A stretch of DNA of 64,000 bases from Chloroflexota bacterium (GTDB lineage Bacteria; Chloroflexota; Anaerolineae; Promineifilales; Promineifilaceae). The stretch lies in the NCBI GenBank assembly GCA_018004935.1, contig JAGNBF010000012.1, positions 40,109-104,108 of the forward strand, given 5' to 3'. Positions 43,518-52,117 of the stretch are shown piece after piece (position 1 is the first letter of the stretch; every line of letters begins with the position of its first letter). The notes below the pieces were generated by a model, which had not been told where the DNA came from, ran no database searches, and worked only from the letters and a program-made list of their open reading frames with translations. Made by a program: the position numbers and the translations under genes.

Positions 43518-44348
43518 ATGACACATCAACAAGGCATATTTAAGGGCGCAGGTGGATTGCCCCTCTTTTATCAGAGCTGGCAACCAGAAGGTGAGTGCCG
43601 GGGTGTGGTCGCGCTGGTTCACGGCTTTGGGGAACATAGTGGCCGCCATGAGACGATAGCTCGCCCCTTGTTGGCTGAAGGGTTTGCTGTTTATGGCTTT
43701 GATCATCGGGGGCACGGCCATTCGCCAGGTAAGCGAGGGTTTATTCAACAATGGAGCGAATTTCGTGATGATGTGGCCGCATTCCTCAATATGATTCGCC
43801 AGGAAAATGTGGCGCGGCCGCTGTTCCTTTTTGGTCATAGCCTGGGGGGGCTGATTGTTCTGGAATATGCTCTCCATCATCCGCAAAATCTTAGTGGCGT
43901 TATCGCTTCAGCCCCCTTGCTGGCGCAGGCAGGTATCTCTCCCCTCCTTATTTCTCTCAGCAAAGTTCTCTCTCGCCTCTGGCCGGGACTGAATCTGGAT
44001 ACCCGGCTAGATATCAACGGCATTTCCCGTGATTCGGCTGAAGCCAAACGGTATCAGGACGACCCATTGGTGCATAGTCTGGGGACACCCCGGTTAGCAA
44101 CAGGAATTGCCCAGGCTACGGCCTGGACATTGGCTCATGCCCCAGAATGGAAATTACCTCTTTACGTTTATCACGGAACCGGGGATACCATTGTCCCCAT
44201 CAGTGGGAGCCGCACCTTTTTTGCCCAGGTCAATATACCTGACAAGCAGTGGCGCGAATTCGCCGAAGGCCGTCACGAACTGCACCATGACCTGTGCCGT
44301 GATGAGGTGTTTCACACACTCATAGAATGGTTGAACGCACACCTATGA
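43518..44348 (+). CDS. Monoacylglycerol-lipase-like alpha/beta hydrolase
   Basis: 276 residues from the ATG at 43518. The nucleophile motif GHSLGG places serine near residue 108, the oxyanion motif VHGFGEHSGRHE is near 34 and the acid follows in GTGDTIVP near 220; the histidine is in EGRHELHHD. These fit the MGL/lysophospholipase PldB group, which acts on monoacyl lipids. No signal peptide, so it works in the cytoplasm. Its stop overlaps the start of the next gene by four bases (ATGA). Confidence 0.92.
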   Translation: MTHQQGIFKGAGGLPLFYQSWQPEGECRGVVALVHGFGEHSGRHETIARPLLAEGFAVYGFDHRGHGHSPGKRGFIQQWSEFRDDVAAFLNMIRQENVARPLFLFGHSLGGLIVLEYALHHPQNLSGVIASAPLLAQAGISPLLISLSKVLSRLWPGLNLDTRLDINGISRDSAEAKRYQDDPLVHSLGTPRLATGIAQATAWTLAHAPEWKLPLYVYHGTGDTIVPISGSRTFFAQVNIPDKQWREFAEGRHELHHDLCRDEVFHTLIEWLNAHL

Positions 44349-45409
44349 ACATGATCCCATTACGGCGATATGCCCTGCACCTTTTCTTTTGGGGGTGGCA
44401 GTTGTTTTTTCTTGCCGGACTGACGGCCTGTAGCGAGTCAATACAACCGACGGCCACCCTTCCCGCTTCGCCCACCGTTCTCCCCGCAATAGCTACGGCT
44501 ACGATCCCAGCTACACCGGAGAAATTAGTCAGAACGGAAATCGCGGCCGCGTCCCTTACCTTATCCTTGCCCGATACCTGGGTAGTAGGAGAGAGCCAAC
44601 TTACCCCATTGGGGTTGGTCATCCATCTGGGGCCAGAGCCATTGGGACCAGGGCCATTTAGTAGTACCCTGATAGTTACGGACCCCAACCAGTATGAAGC
44701 GGCAACGCTCGCGGCCGCGCTGGCCTGCAACCAGGAATGCGCTGTTCCCCTCATACCGACTACGGTGGCCGGACAACCTGCCCAAAAAGCGATCCTGGGT
44801 GCAGATAGTCCCACCCCTCTAGAATGGTTTTTCCTGACACGTGAGGGACAACTGCTGGCTTTTACACTGCATGATGCCCAGACATTGATTACTCGCTCTG
44901 ACCTGGTAGACTCGCTAGAATTGGATGAGGTGGTACTGGTTGCAACTGCTACCAGCACACCTACGGCAACCCCCTTGCCACCACCCACGGCTACACCTAC
45001 CTTAGTGCCACCGACGGCTACACCTGGCCCCCCGGTGGAAGAGCCATTGGCTGTGGTGATTGCTTTTCTGCATGCGGCCGCGAACGATCCTGATACATTG
45101 GGTGTAACTTATCTGAGCAATAACTTGCGCACAGCCATTGGTGAGGGGGAAACCCTACTGGACCTCATGGCCCTTGACCAGGGATTCATCAATTTTTCAG
45201 TTCGCTTTTCCGGCAATCTAAATGATATCCTCTCTTACGAGGCTAATCTCCATTTATCCGATGGCTCTACCACCTGGCGCATGGTATATGTTATCGCTGA
45301 AGAGGGCCAATGGGTGATGAATGGCTTTCTCCCCATAACCCCTCCCCCTAATACCGCCACACCTGACGAACCTGACTCCAACCCTACACCCACTCCCGAA
45401 GGTTCATAA
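44345..45409 (+). CDS. Lipoprotein with Pro/Thr linkers
   Basis: 354 residues from the ATG at 44345, which overlaps the stop of the lipase-like gene. The signal peptide is long and aromatic (LFFWGWQLFFLAGLTAC) with lipobox LTAC. A first domain (residues about 60-210, starting ASLTLSLPDTWVVGESQLTP) is followed by a linker (TATSTPTATPLPPPTATPTL) and a small domain (VVIAFLHAAANDPDTLGVTY onwards) resembling an NTF2/DUF4878-like alpha+beta fold. It is surface anchored; function unknown. Translational coupling suggests it serves the same process as the hydrolase. Confidence 0.8.
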   Translation: MNMIPLRRYALHLFFWGWQLFFLAGLTACSESIQPTATLPASPTVLPAIATATIPATPEKLVRTEIAAASLTLSLPDTWVVGESQLTPLGLVIHLGPEPLGPGPFSSTLIVTDPNQYEAATLAAALACNQECAVPLIPTTVAGQPAQKAILGADSPTPLEWFFLTREGQLLAFTLHDAQTLITRSDLVDSLELDEVVLVATATSTPTATPLPPPTATPTLVPPTATPGPPVEEPLAVVIAFLHAAANDPDTLGVTYLSNNLRTAIGEGETLLDLMALDQGFINFSVRFSGNLNDILSYEANLHLSDGSTTWRMVYVIAEEGQWVMNGFLPITPPPNTATPDEPDSNPTPTPEGS

Positions 45410-45410
45410 A

Positions 45411-45447
45411 AAAAAGCCCCGACTCACATGAGTCGGGGCTTTTTTTG
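45411..45447. terminator. Bidirectional terminator between convergent genes
   Basis: An 11-bp perfect stem (45415-45425 with 45430-45440), a four-base loop, an A-run before and a T-run after. It can end both the lipoprotein transcript from the left and the ABC ATPase transcript from the right. Confidence 0.92.
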
Positions 45448-45467
45448 TTCTAGACCAAAAAACATTC

Positions 45468-46568
45468 TTAGCGAATAGCTAATTCAGTTTCTTTGTCAAA
45501 CAGATGCATATTACTAATATCCAGCGTCAGACCAGTTCTGGATCCAACCCTGGGGGCCATGCGGGTATCCACAATGGCGACCAGATTGTTTTTGCCAGTG
45601 TTTACATACAGGTGGAGTTCATGACCGAGTAACTCTACCACATCAATCATCCCTTCAATAGCGGAAGGCATGATTTGGGGTGGCTCATAACCCGGCGCAT
45701 GGATATTCTCTGGCCGGAGACCAAAAATAACCTGTTTGCCAACATAACTGTTATAGATGGGCTTACGATCCCCAGGAACTTTCACCCGGAAATCACCTGT
45801 GTCTACCCAAAAATTGCCTTCTTCAGAAACCAATGTGGCTTCAAAGAAGTTCATGCTGGGGCTACCAATAAACCCAGCCACAAACACATTGTTGGGTGTG
45901 CTGTAAAGGGCTTGTGGGCTATCAATCTGTTGGAGTAGACCATCTTTCATGACCGCAATCCGGTCACCCATGGTCATGGCTTCTACCTGGTCATGGGTGA
46001 CATAAATAAAGGTAGTTCCCAGACGGCGGTGTAATTTGGAAATTTCGGCGCGAGCAGAGACGCGCAGTTTGGCATCCAGATTGGACAAGGGTTCGTCCAT
46101 GAGGAACACAGCAGGTTCCCGTACAATCGCCCGGCCTACAGCCACACGTTGCCGCTGACCACCAGAAAGAGCCTTGGGTTTACGATCGAGCAGGGGCATC
46201 AGCCCCAAAATATCGGCGGCTTCTTTTACCCGGCGGTCAATTTCGGTTTTAGGGGTTTTGCGCAACTTGAGGCCAAAAGCCATGTTGTCATAAACTGTCA
46301 TATGTGGATAAAGGGCATAAGACTGGAAGACCATAGCGATGTCACGGTCTTTTGGGGGTATATCATTTACTACCCGGTCGCCAATCAGGATTTGCCCATC
46401 ACTGATTTCTTCCAGGCCAGCTAACATGCGCAAACTGGTAGATTTGCCACATCCGGACGGGCCAACAAAAACCACAAACTCCTTATCGGCGATGTCAATA
46501 CTCAGATCACGAACTGCGGTGACATCACCGTATCGCTTGTATACGTGTCTGTAAGTTACACTAGCCAT
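45468..46568 (-). CDS. Sugar ABC transporter ATPase, UgpC/MsmK/MalK type
   Basis: 366 residues from the ATG at 46568, five bases after AGGAGA. Walker A GPSGCGKST is near residue 35, the signature LSGGQRQRVAVGRAI near 127, and Walker B VFLMDEPLSNLDAKLR near 150. The C-terminal 120 residues are the TOBE domain of the carbohydrate CUT1 group (FGLRPENIHAPGYEPPQIMP). These ATPases can serve several sugar permeases. No permease or binding-protein gene adjoins, so it probably acts as a shared component. It has no GCGGCCGC octamer and a strong promoter of its own. Confidence 0.95.
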   Translation of the reverse strand: MASVTYRHVYKRYGDVTAVRDLSIDIADKEFVVFVGPSGCGKSTSLRMLAGLEEISDGQILIGDRVVNDIPPKDRDIAMVFQSYALYPHMTVYDNMAFGLKLRKTPKTEIDRRVKEAADILGLMPLLDRKPKALSGGQRQRVAVGRAIVREPAVFLMDEPLSNLDAKLRVSARAEISKLHRRLGTTFIYVTHDQVEAMTMGDRIAVMKDGLLQQIDSPQALYSTPNNVFVAGFIGSPSMNFFEATLVSEEGNFWVDTGDFRVKVPGDRKPIYNSYVGKQVIFGLRPENIHAPGYEPPQIMPSAIEGMIDVVELLGHELHLYVNTGKNNLVAIVDTRMAPRVGSRTGLTLDISNMHLFDKETELAIR

Positions 46569-46654
46569 CTGATTCTCCTTGGTCCCCTGCAAACTGATGA
46601 GCAGATTGTGAAGTGAATGGATTGGAAAATGGGTAAAACGCCTCTTGGCGTATG

Positions 46655-46683
46655 AATATAACCATAGGGTTGTAACCTGTCAA
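46655..46683 (-). promoter_or_regulatory. Strong sigma-70-type promoter for the UgpC-type ATPase
   Basis: On the minus strand: TTGACA (46683-46678, perfect), a 17-base spacer, TATATT (46660-46655, five of six). It lies about 87 bases before the start codon. Confidence 0.8.
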
Positions 46684-47142
46684 GAAAACCAGCAATTCCA
46701 GAGTGATTGTCTACTCACCAGAATGAACCCACCGCCCTGACGATTCCCGGCAGGAAAGAAAAAAACGGCTCTTAAAAAGTTTCCCGCCCTTGGGGGCGGG
46801 GTTAGGGGTGGGGGGTGGCCCCGGATATACTCGACGCGGCGAGAAAGCGGCACAGCGACAGGGCGAAAAAATGTCAGATTATGCCCTTTGGCAGTATACA
46901 CAACTGAATGGTTACGGTTTCCGCAACCCTTTTGGGTCTTGACGGAACTTATTCTTTTACAGCCCCTTAGAGTTCGCCCACGAATAACTTTTAAGTTTGC
47001 TGTGGCCGGTCGCCTAACCGTGCCACTCAACTTAATTTTGAGCGAACCCTTAGTCGCCGCGTCGGGTATATATTCCTCGAAGGTCAAACCAAATTGAGAA
47101 TTGCTGTCGTCTATGGAAACAGGACGTAACTTTGCATGTTTA
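46684..47142. repeat. Intergenic region with repeat elements
   Basis: 46783-46893 matches 12191-12310 inverted (GC-rich block plus the AATGTCAGATTATGCCCTTT motif). 46925-46968 resembles the end of the 90-bp insert at 49961-50050 (GGTCTTGACGGAA..TTCTTTTACAG). 46970-47051 is a GGGTTCG-family element. No gene is seen. Confidence 0.6.
46970..47051. mobile_element. Approximately 80-bp element with GGGTTCG ends, copy 3
   Basis: Runs from AGAGTTCGCCCACGAATAAC to TTAATTTTGAGCGAACCCT. Same family as 13787-13866 and 22809-22889. Confidence 0.65.
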
Positions 47143-48132
47143 CTAAATGAAGGTGAGGGCGAGGGCAATCAGAAAAAGGATAAGGGCGATAATGAGGGGG
47201 GTGCGATTGGCTTCTAGAGCTTCTAGCCAGGGGGGGGGAGATGAGGGGTAGGAATTATTACGCGGCCGCGATTTCTCTCGTTTACCCTGGAGCGCCTCCC
47301 GTAAAGCGGCAATGGAGTCAGGGCGATCATCAGGGTGCATAGCCATGGCCCATAACACCGCTTCAGACACAGGGATAGTAACTGTAGGGTTTATCGTATG
47401 TAGCGGCCGCAGAATCGCCGGATTTAAAAAACGCTCCTTTGCCGAAGGAGGTAACTGATTTGTAAATAAATGATAGAGGGTGGCTCCCAGTGCGTAAATG
47501 TCACTACGTACATCCGTATGCGCTGAATCATTACCATATTGTTCCAACGGTGTATACAAGGCCGTACCCCGTCCTTGAATCACCGTAATCGTGCGTACAT
47601 CATCTTCTGCCATTAGCTTGACAAGACCAAAATCTACCAGTTTAATTCGGCTATCTGGCGTCAGTTTAATATTGGCTGGCTTGATGTCCCGGTGCAATAC
47701 TGGGGGGTCTTGTTTGTAAAGATATTCCAGTGCATCTAAAATTTGCCATGTCCAACTTAGTACTGTCGCCGCATCCGGTAAACGGCTTTGATCATAGTTT
47801 GCCTGTGTTAGTTCACGCAGGTCCGAACCCGGCACGTAATCCATGACCAAAAAATCCCGTTCGTTGGCCGTAAAAAAATCAGACACTTTAGGTAGGTTAG
47901 GATGATCCAGTTGCGCCAGGATGCTGGCTTCACGTTGGAATTGTGCCTGCGCCTGCGCTTGCAATTCCAGCGTTAAGTTTGGATCCGGCTGTACCTCTTT
48001 AATAGCACAGACACGCCCTGGCAAACGTAAATCTTCAGCCCGATATACGCAACCCATTCCTCCCTGCCCCACAACATTGGTCAGCTTGTAACGATTACGT
48101 AGAATAGTGCCGTCGTCTAATGGTGGTAACAT
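47143..48132 (-). CDS. Serine/threonine protein kinase (PknB-like), membrane-anchored
   Basis: 329 residues from the ATG at 48132; the open frame further up is encoded by a CAAGCTCAG repeat. Glycine loop GQGGMGCVY near residue 21, catalytic lysine in CAIKEVQ near 42, HRDIKPANIKL near 152 with the catalytic aspartate, VDFGLVKL near 170, and the APE-like GTALYTPLEQYG. The C-terminus ends in a single membrane helix (TPLIIALILFLIALALTFI) with no extracellular PASTA domain. It is divergent from the FHA-winged helix gene 194 bases away. That arrangement suggests a kinase phosphorylating a regulator that its FHA domain can bind. Confidence 0.93.
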   Translation of the reverse strand: MLPPLDDGTILRNRYKLTNVVGQGGMGCVYRAEDLRLPGRVCAIKEVQPDPNLTLELQAQAQAQFQREASILAQLDHPNLPKVSDFFTANERDFLVMDYVPGSDLRELTQANYDQSRLPDAATVLSWTWQILDALEYLYKQDPPVLHRDIKPANIKLTPDSRIKLVDFGLVKLMAEDDVRTITVIQGRGTALYTPLEQYGNDSAHTDVRSDIYALGATLYHLFTNQLPPSAKERFLNPAILRPLHTINPTVTIPVSEAVLWAMAMHPDDRPDSIAALREALQGKREKSRPRNNSYPSSPPPWLEALEANRTPLIIALILFLIALALTFI

Positions 48133-48325
48133 GGCAGATAGTTGATTTGTAGCTACTAAACCGTCGCCTGAGCTTGTCGAAGGCAACACGAGGCTTCGAC
48201 AAGCTCAGCCCTTGAGAGCCTAAGTAGTTACGTTGATTTGATGATGGGTGAGTGGTTGTCGTTGATGGGTCACTGCCCCAATTAACAATAACTAGTAAGC
48301 CTAATTATACAAAAGAGGTAAGGTT

Positions 48326-48970
48326 ATGAACGAAAAGCCAGTTATTGTAGCGCGTGAAGGGCAGTTAGCTGGCCAACGCTGGACAATTGATACCGACGAA
48401 TTTATTGTTGGTCGGGGTAGTGATTGCCAGATTGTTTTACCTGAACGCCAGGTTTCACGCCATCACGTGAAGATTATTCATGAAGATGGTGTCTATGTTT
48501 TGCATGACCTGGGAAGTAAAAATGGTACCCACCTCAACGGCGAACAAATCACCGGCACTGCTGTTTTGCGCGATGGTGATGAAATTCAGATCGCCCTGGC
48601 TGTAAAGTTAGCCTTTGTAGGCACGGATGCTACGCTCCCGCTGACCTTTGAGCGCCCCTTGAATCAGGGCAATTTGGCCCTAAACGAAGAGTTGCGCTCG
48701 GTCACCATTAAAGATCAAACATTGACTCCGCCATTGTCTGTCGCTCAGTTCCATCTGCTAAAACTCCTTTATGATGCTGATGGTGCTGTTTGTGATCGGG
48801 ATGCGATTGTCAATATTGTCTGGCCGGAGACGGGCGGCATGGGTGTGACCGAACAGGCTATAGATGCATTGGTGCGCCGTTTACGAGATCGTCTGGCCGA
48901 ACTGGATGATTATAACTATATTGTAACCGTGCGGGGACATGGCTTCCGACTAGACAATTCGCCCCATTAG
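48326..48970 (+). CDS. FHA domain plus winged-helix transcriptional regulator
   Basis: 214 residues. Residues about 25-90 are an FHA phosphothreonine-binding domain (FIVGRGSDCQIVLPERQVSR, then HHVKIIHEDGVYVLHDLGSK and NGTHLNG). Residues about 115-210 are a winged helix of the OmpR/PhoB effector type (SVAQFHLLKLLYDADGAVCD, VTEQAIDALVRRLRDRLAEL, VRGHGFRLDN). This resembles the mycobacterial EmbR pairing of FHA with a DNA-binding domain, but with the order reversed. A divergent Ser/Thr kinase is next door. A strong AGAGG site lies eight bases ahead of the ATG. Confidence 0.93.
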   Translation: MNEKPVIVAREGQLAGQRWTIDTDEFIVGRGSDCQIVLPERQVSRHHVKIIHEDGVYVLHDLGSKNGTHLNGEQITGTAVLRDGDEIQIALAVKLAFVGTDATLPLTFERPLNQGNLALNEELRSVTIKDQTLTPPLSVAQFHLLKLLYDADGAVCDRDAIVNIVWPETGGMGVTEQAIDALVRRLRDRLAELDDYNYIVTVRGHGFRLDNSPH

Positions 48971-49356
48971 GAAGGGGATTTATTTAAATAAGAGTAACTA
49001 GACACGTCAGAAACCGTTTTTTTTTCTTGTAAGGCATGAATTGGCCTAAGCAAAAACCCGGTTTCTCCAGCGAGGCTGTATGGTTACTAAAAATGTAACT
49101 ATACAACCCCTCATCCTTACCCTTTCCCCAGGGAGAGGGAACCAACTTTTCTCGTATAGATACGAGAAAAAAACAAAACGCCTCTGGTCTTCTGCGTACC
49201 AGAGGCGTTTTGTGTCCCTAAAGGTAACTGCTAAGGCTCAGGAGGGCGGAGCTTGTCGAAGCCTTGTGTTGCCTTTGACAAGCTCCGGCAATGGCTTAGT
49301 AGTTAAAGTATAAAGTAAGGGAGGTCTGAACTCATTAAGTGAGTAATGTCACCACT
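48971..49356. repeat. Intergenic region with hairpins
   Basis: 49008-49062 pairs CAGAAACCGTTTTT with AAAAACCCGGTTTCT and may end the FHA transcript. 49095-49140 is a partial hairpin element. 49174-49212 is the terminator below. 49243-49291 is a CTTGTCGAAGCC/TTGACAAGCTCC element. No gene is seen. Confidence 0.55.
49174..49212 (-). terminator. Terminator-like hairpin
   Basis: A perfect 15-bp stem (49174-49188 with 49198-49212), nine-base loop. On the minus strand it is followed by a T-rich run (49173-49166), so it fits a terminator for the small DUF2892 gene 145 bases upstream. Confidence 0.75.
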
Positions 49357-49563
49357 TTATTTTTTGAGAGTTGATAAACCAAAGGGAAGATACAGGGGGC
49401 AAAAACTAACGGCACTGGTTAATAGAAAGATGATAGCGAAAATGCCCAGGATGATCGCCAGGACACCGGAAATAACGCCAGTGAAATAGAGGATGGCTAC
49501 CAAAGCGGCTATAGCCACACGCACAATACGATCCACAGTTCCCATATTTTTCGGTAAAGACAT
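49357..49563 (-). CDS. DUF2892 small membrane protein
   Basis: 68 residues. N-terminal MSLPKNMGTVDRIVRVAIAA carries the N-x-G-x-x-DR-x-x-R pattern of DUF2892 (YgaP-type membrane domain), followed by two membrane helices around LYFTGVISGVLAIILGIFAI. GGAGGTGA three bases before the ATG is an unusually strong ribosome binding site. Elsewhere the domain is found near rhodanese or sulfur and metal stress genes; no such gene adjoins here. Confidence 0.9.
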   Translation of the reverse strand: MSLPKNMGTVDRIVRVAIAALVAILYFTGVISGVLAIILGIFAIIFLLTSAVSFCPLYLPFGLSTLKK

Positions 49564-50345
49564 GATTCACCTCCGTGTTATTGATCAAGCATGAAGTAGA
49601 GAGAGGCACACCCCTACAGCCAAAATCTTTTTCGGGTCTTGAGAATTTCGTGGGTAAGGGTAGGTCCCGTGTCTGCCTGGTTGAGGACGACCACAAGAGT
49701 ATACCCTAATATTGAGTGTTGACTTGCTGAATTCTCTAAGAACCTGGGGCAATTGCCTTATCCAAGAATCTCTTTTCTTAAGCACTATAGATTGAACTTT
49801 CTTGCTTTATTTGACGTATGAAGGGGGCAAAGGTGACAAACTGCCCGATTCTAACCTGGACTAGCCCAAATCGTAAGCGTTCAGTTATCCCGCCTAGGGC
49901 GATTGCATACTCGGATTTCCCCCACCCCTAACTCCGCCCCAGGGCGGGGAACTTTTCTAAGGGTTCGTAAAAATATAACTTCCCGGTTTAGACCTGACAG
50001 GTTTTCGGAAACCTGTCAGGTCTTGACGGAATTTAATCTTTTACAGGCCCTAAGGGGCATTTTTCGGGGCGAACGCCCCGAAAAATGCCCCATTGGAATT
50101 CCCCCCTTCCCTCGGGAATCGGCAGGGGGATGGGGTCAATGAAGGCGTTACCCGATTAAAAATTTAATGAACAAAACGACCGGCCTATGGTGACAAAGGC
50201 CGCTGGCCTGGGCTTTTAGTCCGCAAAGCTCCGTATGTTTAGCCCGGCGGTCAAACCGCCGGGCGGGGTAACTGAACGCTTACCCCCAAACCAAAGAGGT
50301 TTTGCCGCGAATGAAACAAATTTGCATCAAGTAGCGCCTTTGTTT
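49564..50345. repeat. Long intergenic region with a nested insertion
   Basis: 49606-49795 contains diverged pieces of the TATAG-ended element. 49917-50170 is the same GC block as 22925-23090 but interrupted by 49961-50050. 50180-50282 is an AGGCCGCTGGCCTGG/AGCCCGGCGGT repeat ending GGTAACTGAACGCTTAC. No gene is seen. Confidence 0.65.
49961..50050. mobile_element. 90-bp insertion with TAA target duplication
   Basis: Comparison with the uninterrupted copy at 22925-23090 shows an insert bounded by GGGTTCGTAAAA and, inverted, TTTTACAGGCCC, with TAA at 49958-49960 and again at 50051-50053. The middle is a perfect 15-bp stem (AGACCTGACAGGTTT with AAACCTGTCAGGTCT). The alternative of a six-base CTAAGG duplication fits equally if the ends are drawn slightly inward. 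Confidence 0.8.
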
Positions 50346-51134
50346 TTAGGGAAGGGCTGGTTCGAGGTTTGTTTCTGGGTGTTCAGGGGTTTCCTGGTAC
50401 CAATGCTCATCAAGTTGAAGGGTGGGCCGCGGCCGCGTACAGAATAGTTGATATACACAGCGGCCGCATTCCTGTAAATCCGTAGTGAGGGGCCAGGGGG
50501 TAGTCGTGGTCATCTGAGCCTCAATCTGGCCCACAATCTGGCTCAGATCAGACCAATTTTGCGCGTGTTCGGCAGTGCTATAGGTGAGCGTAACCGTGGC
50601 GGCAGGAGCTTCTACAAACCAGTAAGTCAGTTGAACCTGTTCTGGGGGGATGGGTGTTTTTTGCGGGTGAATGGCTCTGATACCCTCAGCTACCAGGGCC
50701 AGATAAAGGCGGCTTTGTAAATCAGCCCGCAACGCTGAGGCTGTACGCGGTCGCCGTTCCGTTTTCCAATCATATATGTGGGCTGAATGGTCACCCAGGA
50801 TCAGCAAGTCAAACCGCCCTAAGAGTAAATGTTGACTGATCGGTACGGTGAGGCGAAACTCGGGCAGGGTATGGCCGGGGGGTATGGCCGGGGGATCCGT
50901 CTGCCAGGTGTGCCACCACGAGCGCAGGGGGTTGGGCAACGCGGCCGCGTCCACCGATAAACCCAAAAAATGCCGTTCCAATAACCGATGAAACTGTTCC
51001 CCGTGCGTCAATGCTTCCGCCTGATCAGATGGTTGCGGAGGGGTAGGCCAGGGCAGGTTCTGTATGTAACGTAACTGAAACCGCCGCTGACAGGCCAGAA
51101 AATCGCTTAATTTATAGCGGCTAAATGTAATCAT
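50346..51134 (-). CDS. RecB/Cas4-type PD-(D/E)XK nuclease with Fe-S-type cysteines
   Basis: 262 residues. The start TFSRYKLSDFLACQRRFQLR is the AddB/RecB-family opening with the first cysteine. GRFDLLI then AHIYDWKTERRPRT give the D and D-x-K catalytic residues near 108-130, and LQSRLYLALVAEG is the QxxxY motif. The end ECGRCVYQLFCTR supplies three further cysteines, so a Cas4/AddB-like 4Fe-4S cluster is expected. It overlaps by one base the stop of the ParB-like gene upstream (TGATG) and is therefore coupled to it. It should be a single-strand DNA exonuclease; no helicase or cas genes adjoin. Confidence 0.9.
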   Translation of the reverse strand: MITFSRYKLSDFLACQRRFQLRYIQNLPWPTPPQPSDQAEALTHGEQFHRLLERHFLGLSVDAAALPNPLRSWWHTWQTDPPAIPPGHTLPEFRLTVPISQHLLLGRFDLLILGDHSAHIYDWKTERRPRTASALRADLQSRLYLALVAEGIRAIHPQKTPIPPEQVQLTYWFVEAPAATVTLTYSTAEHAQNWSDLSQIVGQIEAQMTTTTPWPLTTDLQECGRCVYQLFCTRPRPTLQLDEHWYQETPEHPETNLEPALP

Positions 51135-52117
51135 CAGTCGGCTATATCTTCCAGACCTGACTCATTATCTGGCAATCCTTCCAGAGGGGGCAGGCTGTCA
51201 TATCCTAAGAAACCACGTATGCGGCGGGTTACTTTTTCTAATCCCCCTTCGCGGTACCGCTCTGCCAGCATAGCCGCCAGGTCGGCCAAATTCGCATATT
51301 CACCATAGGCTTCACCCAATTGCTCCTGATGGGTGATCATCCAGGCAAACAAATCGGATTCTGTGCGTCCGGGGAAATCATCCAACAAAGTGGAATCACG
51401 AATGATCTGAATGGTAGGCATGTAGATTAGCTCATACCACAATTCAACCGCTTTCTCAAAAGGGACGTTTTCTTCGTCAATGAGACATAATTTGCCCCGC
51501 AACTCTTCGATTTGGGCCAGGAGATCAGAATGACGGCCAGTGGTGGTGAACCGAAGGCCATGCTCTGGGAATTTTTCATTGAGGCCGGTTAGGATCATAA
51601 ACCGTTCCTCCCCTAACCGGATCAAGATAGCCTCTACAGTATCATCTGGGCCAATTTCGACATCAGTGGGGAATTCCCACACATGAGCTTCAATGGCTGG
51701 CATATTGAGCTGACGAGCCACGGCCGTGCGATGGTTGCCATCTTTGATGAAATACGCATTGCCTACCTGATACACTTGAATGGGAAGCCAACCACGTGTA
51801 AGAGCCAGGGACTCAACCCCAATCCAGCGCTCTTTTAGACTATCAGACAGGGGTAGGAAGCTACGAGTGAACTCTTTGTAACGCCCAACACTGCCGATAA
51901 TCTGGCTGAGTGGTACTTCACGGATGCCACGATATAGTGGGTTTTGCTGGCGCATGTTCGCCCGAATCACTTCAAAGGGGAGAAGGTGTGTGTCTTTTCC
52001 CGTTAGACGGCCTAAAAATGCTTCCCTATCGGCCAGTTGTCGGGCACGCTCAAAATGGGAAAGGGCTTTTTGCCTTAATAAATACTGTTCCATGCCCATT
52101 GTGTAAAACCTGCTCAT
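51134..52117 (-). CDS. ParB-like protein coupled to the nuclease gene
   Basis: 327 residues from the ATG at 52117; upstream the frame is open only through a repeat. Residues about 60-130 hold the ParB/sulfiredoxin pattern, with NAYFIKDGNHRTAVARQLNM and the conserved preceding IGSVGRYKEFTRSFLPLSDS. The C-terminal half is helical (LAAMLAERYREGGLEKVTRR). Similar stand-alone proteins occur in Chloroflexota; function unknown. Coupling to the RecB-type nuclease suggests they act on DNA together, as an inference. This is the second ParB-fold gene in the window, but unlike the island protein it has host composition. Confidence 0.75.
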   Translation of the reverse strand: MSRFYTMGMEQYLLRQKALSHFERARQLADREAFLGRLTGKDTHLLPFEVIRANMRQQNPLYRGIREVPLSQIIGSVGRYKEFTRSFLPLSDSLKERWIGVESLALTRGWLPIQVYQVGNAYFIKDGNHRTAVARQLNMPAIEAHVWEFPTDVEIGPDDTVEAILIRLGEERFMILTGLNEKFPEHGLRFTTTGRHSDLLAQIEELRGKLCLIDEENVPFEKAVELWYELIYMPTIQIIRDSTLLDDFPGRTESDLFAWMITHQEQLGEAYGEYANLADLAAMLAERYREGGLEKVTRRIRGFLGYDSLPPLEGLPDNESGLEDIAD

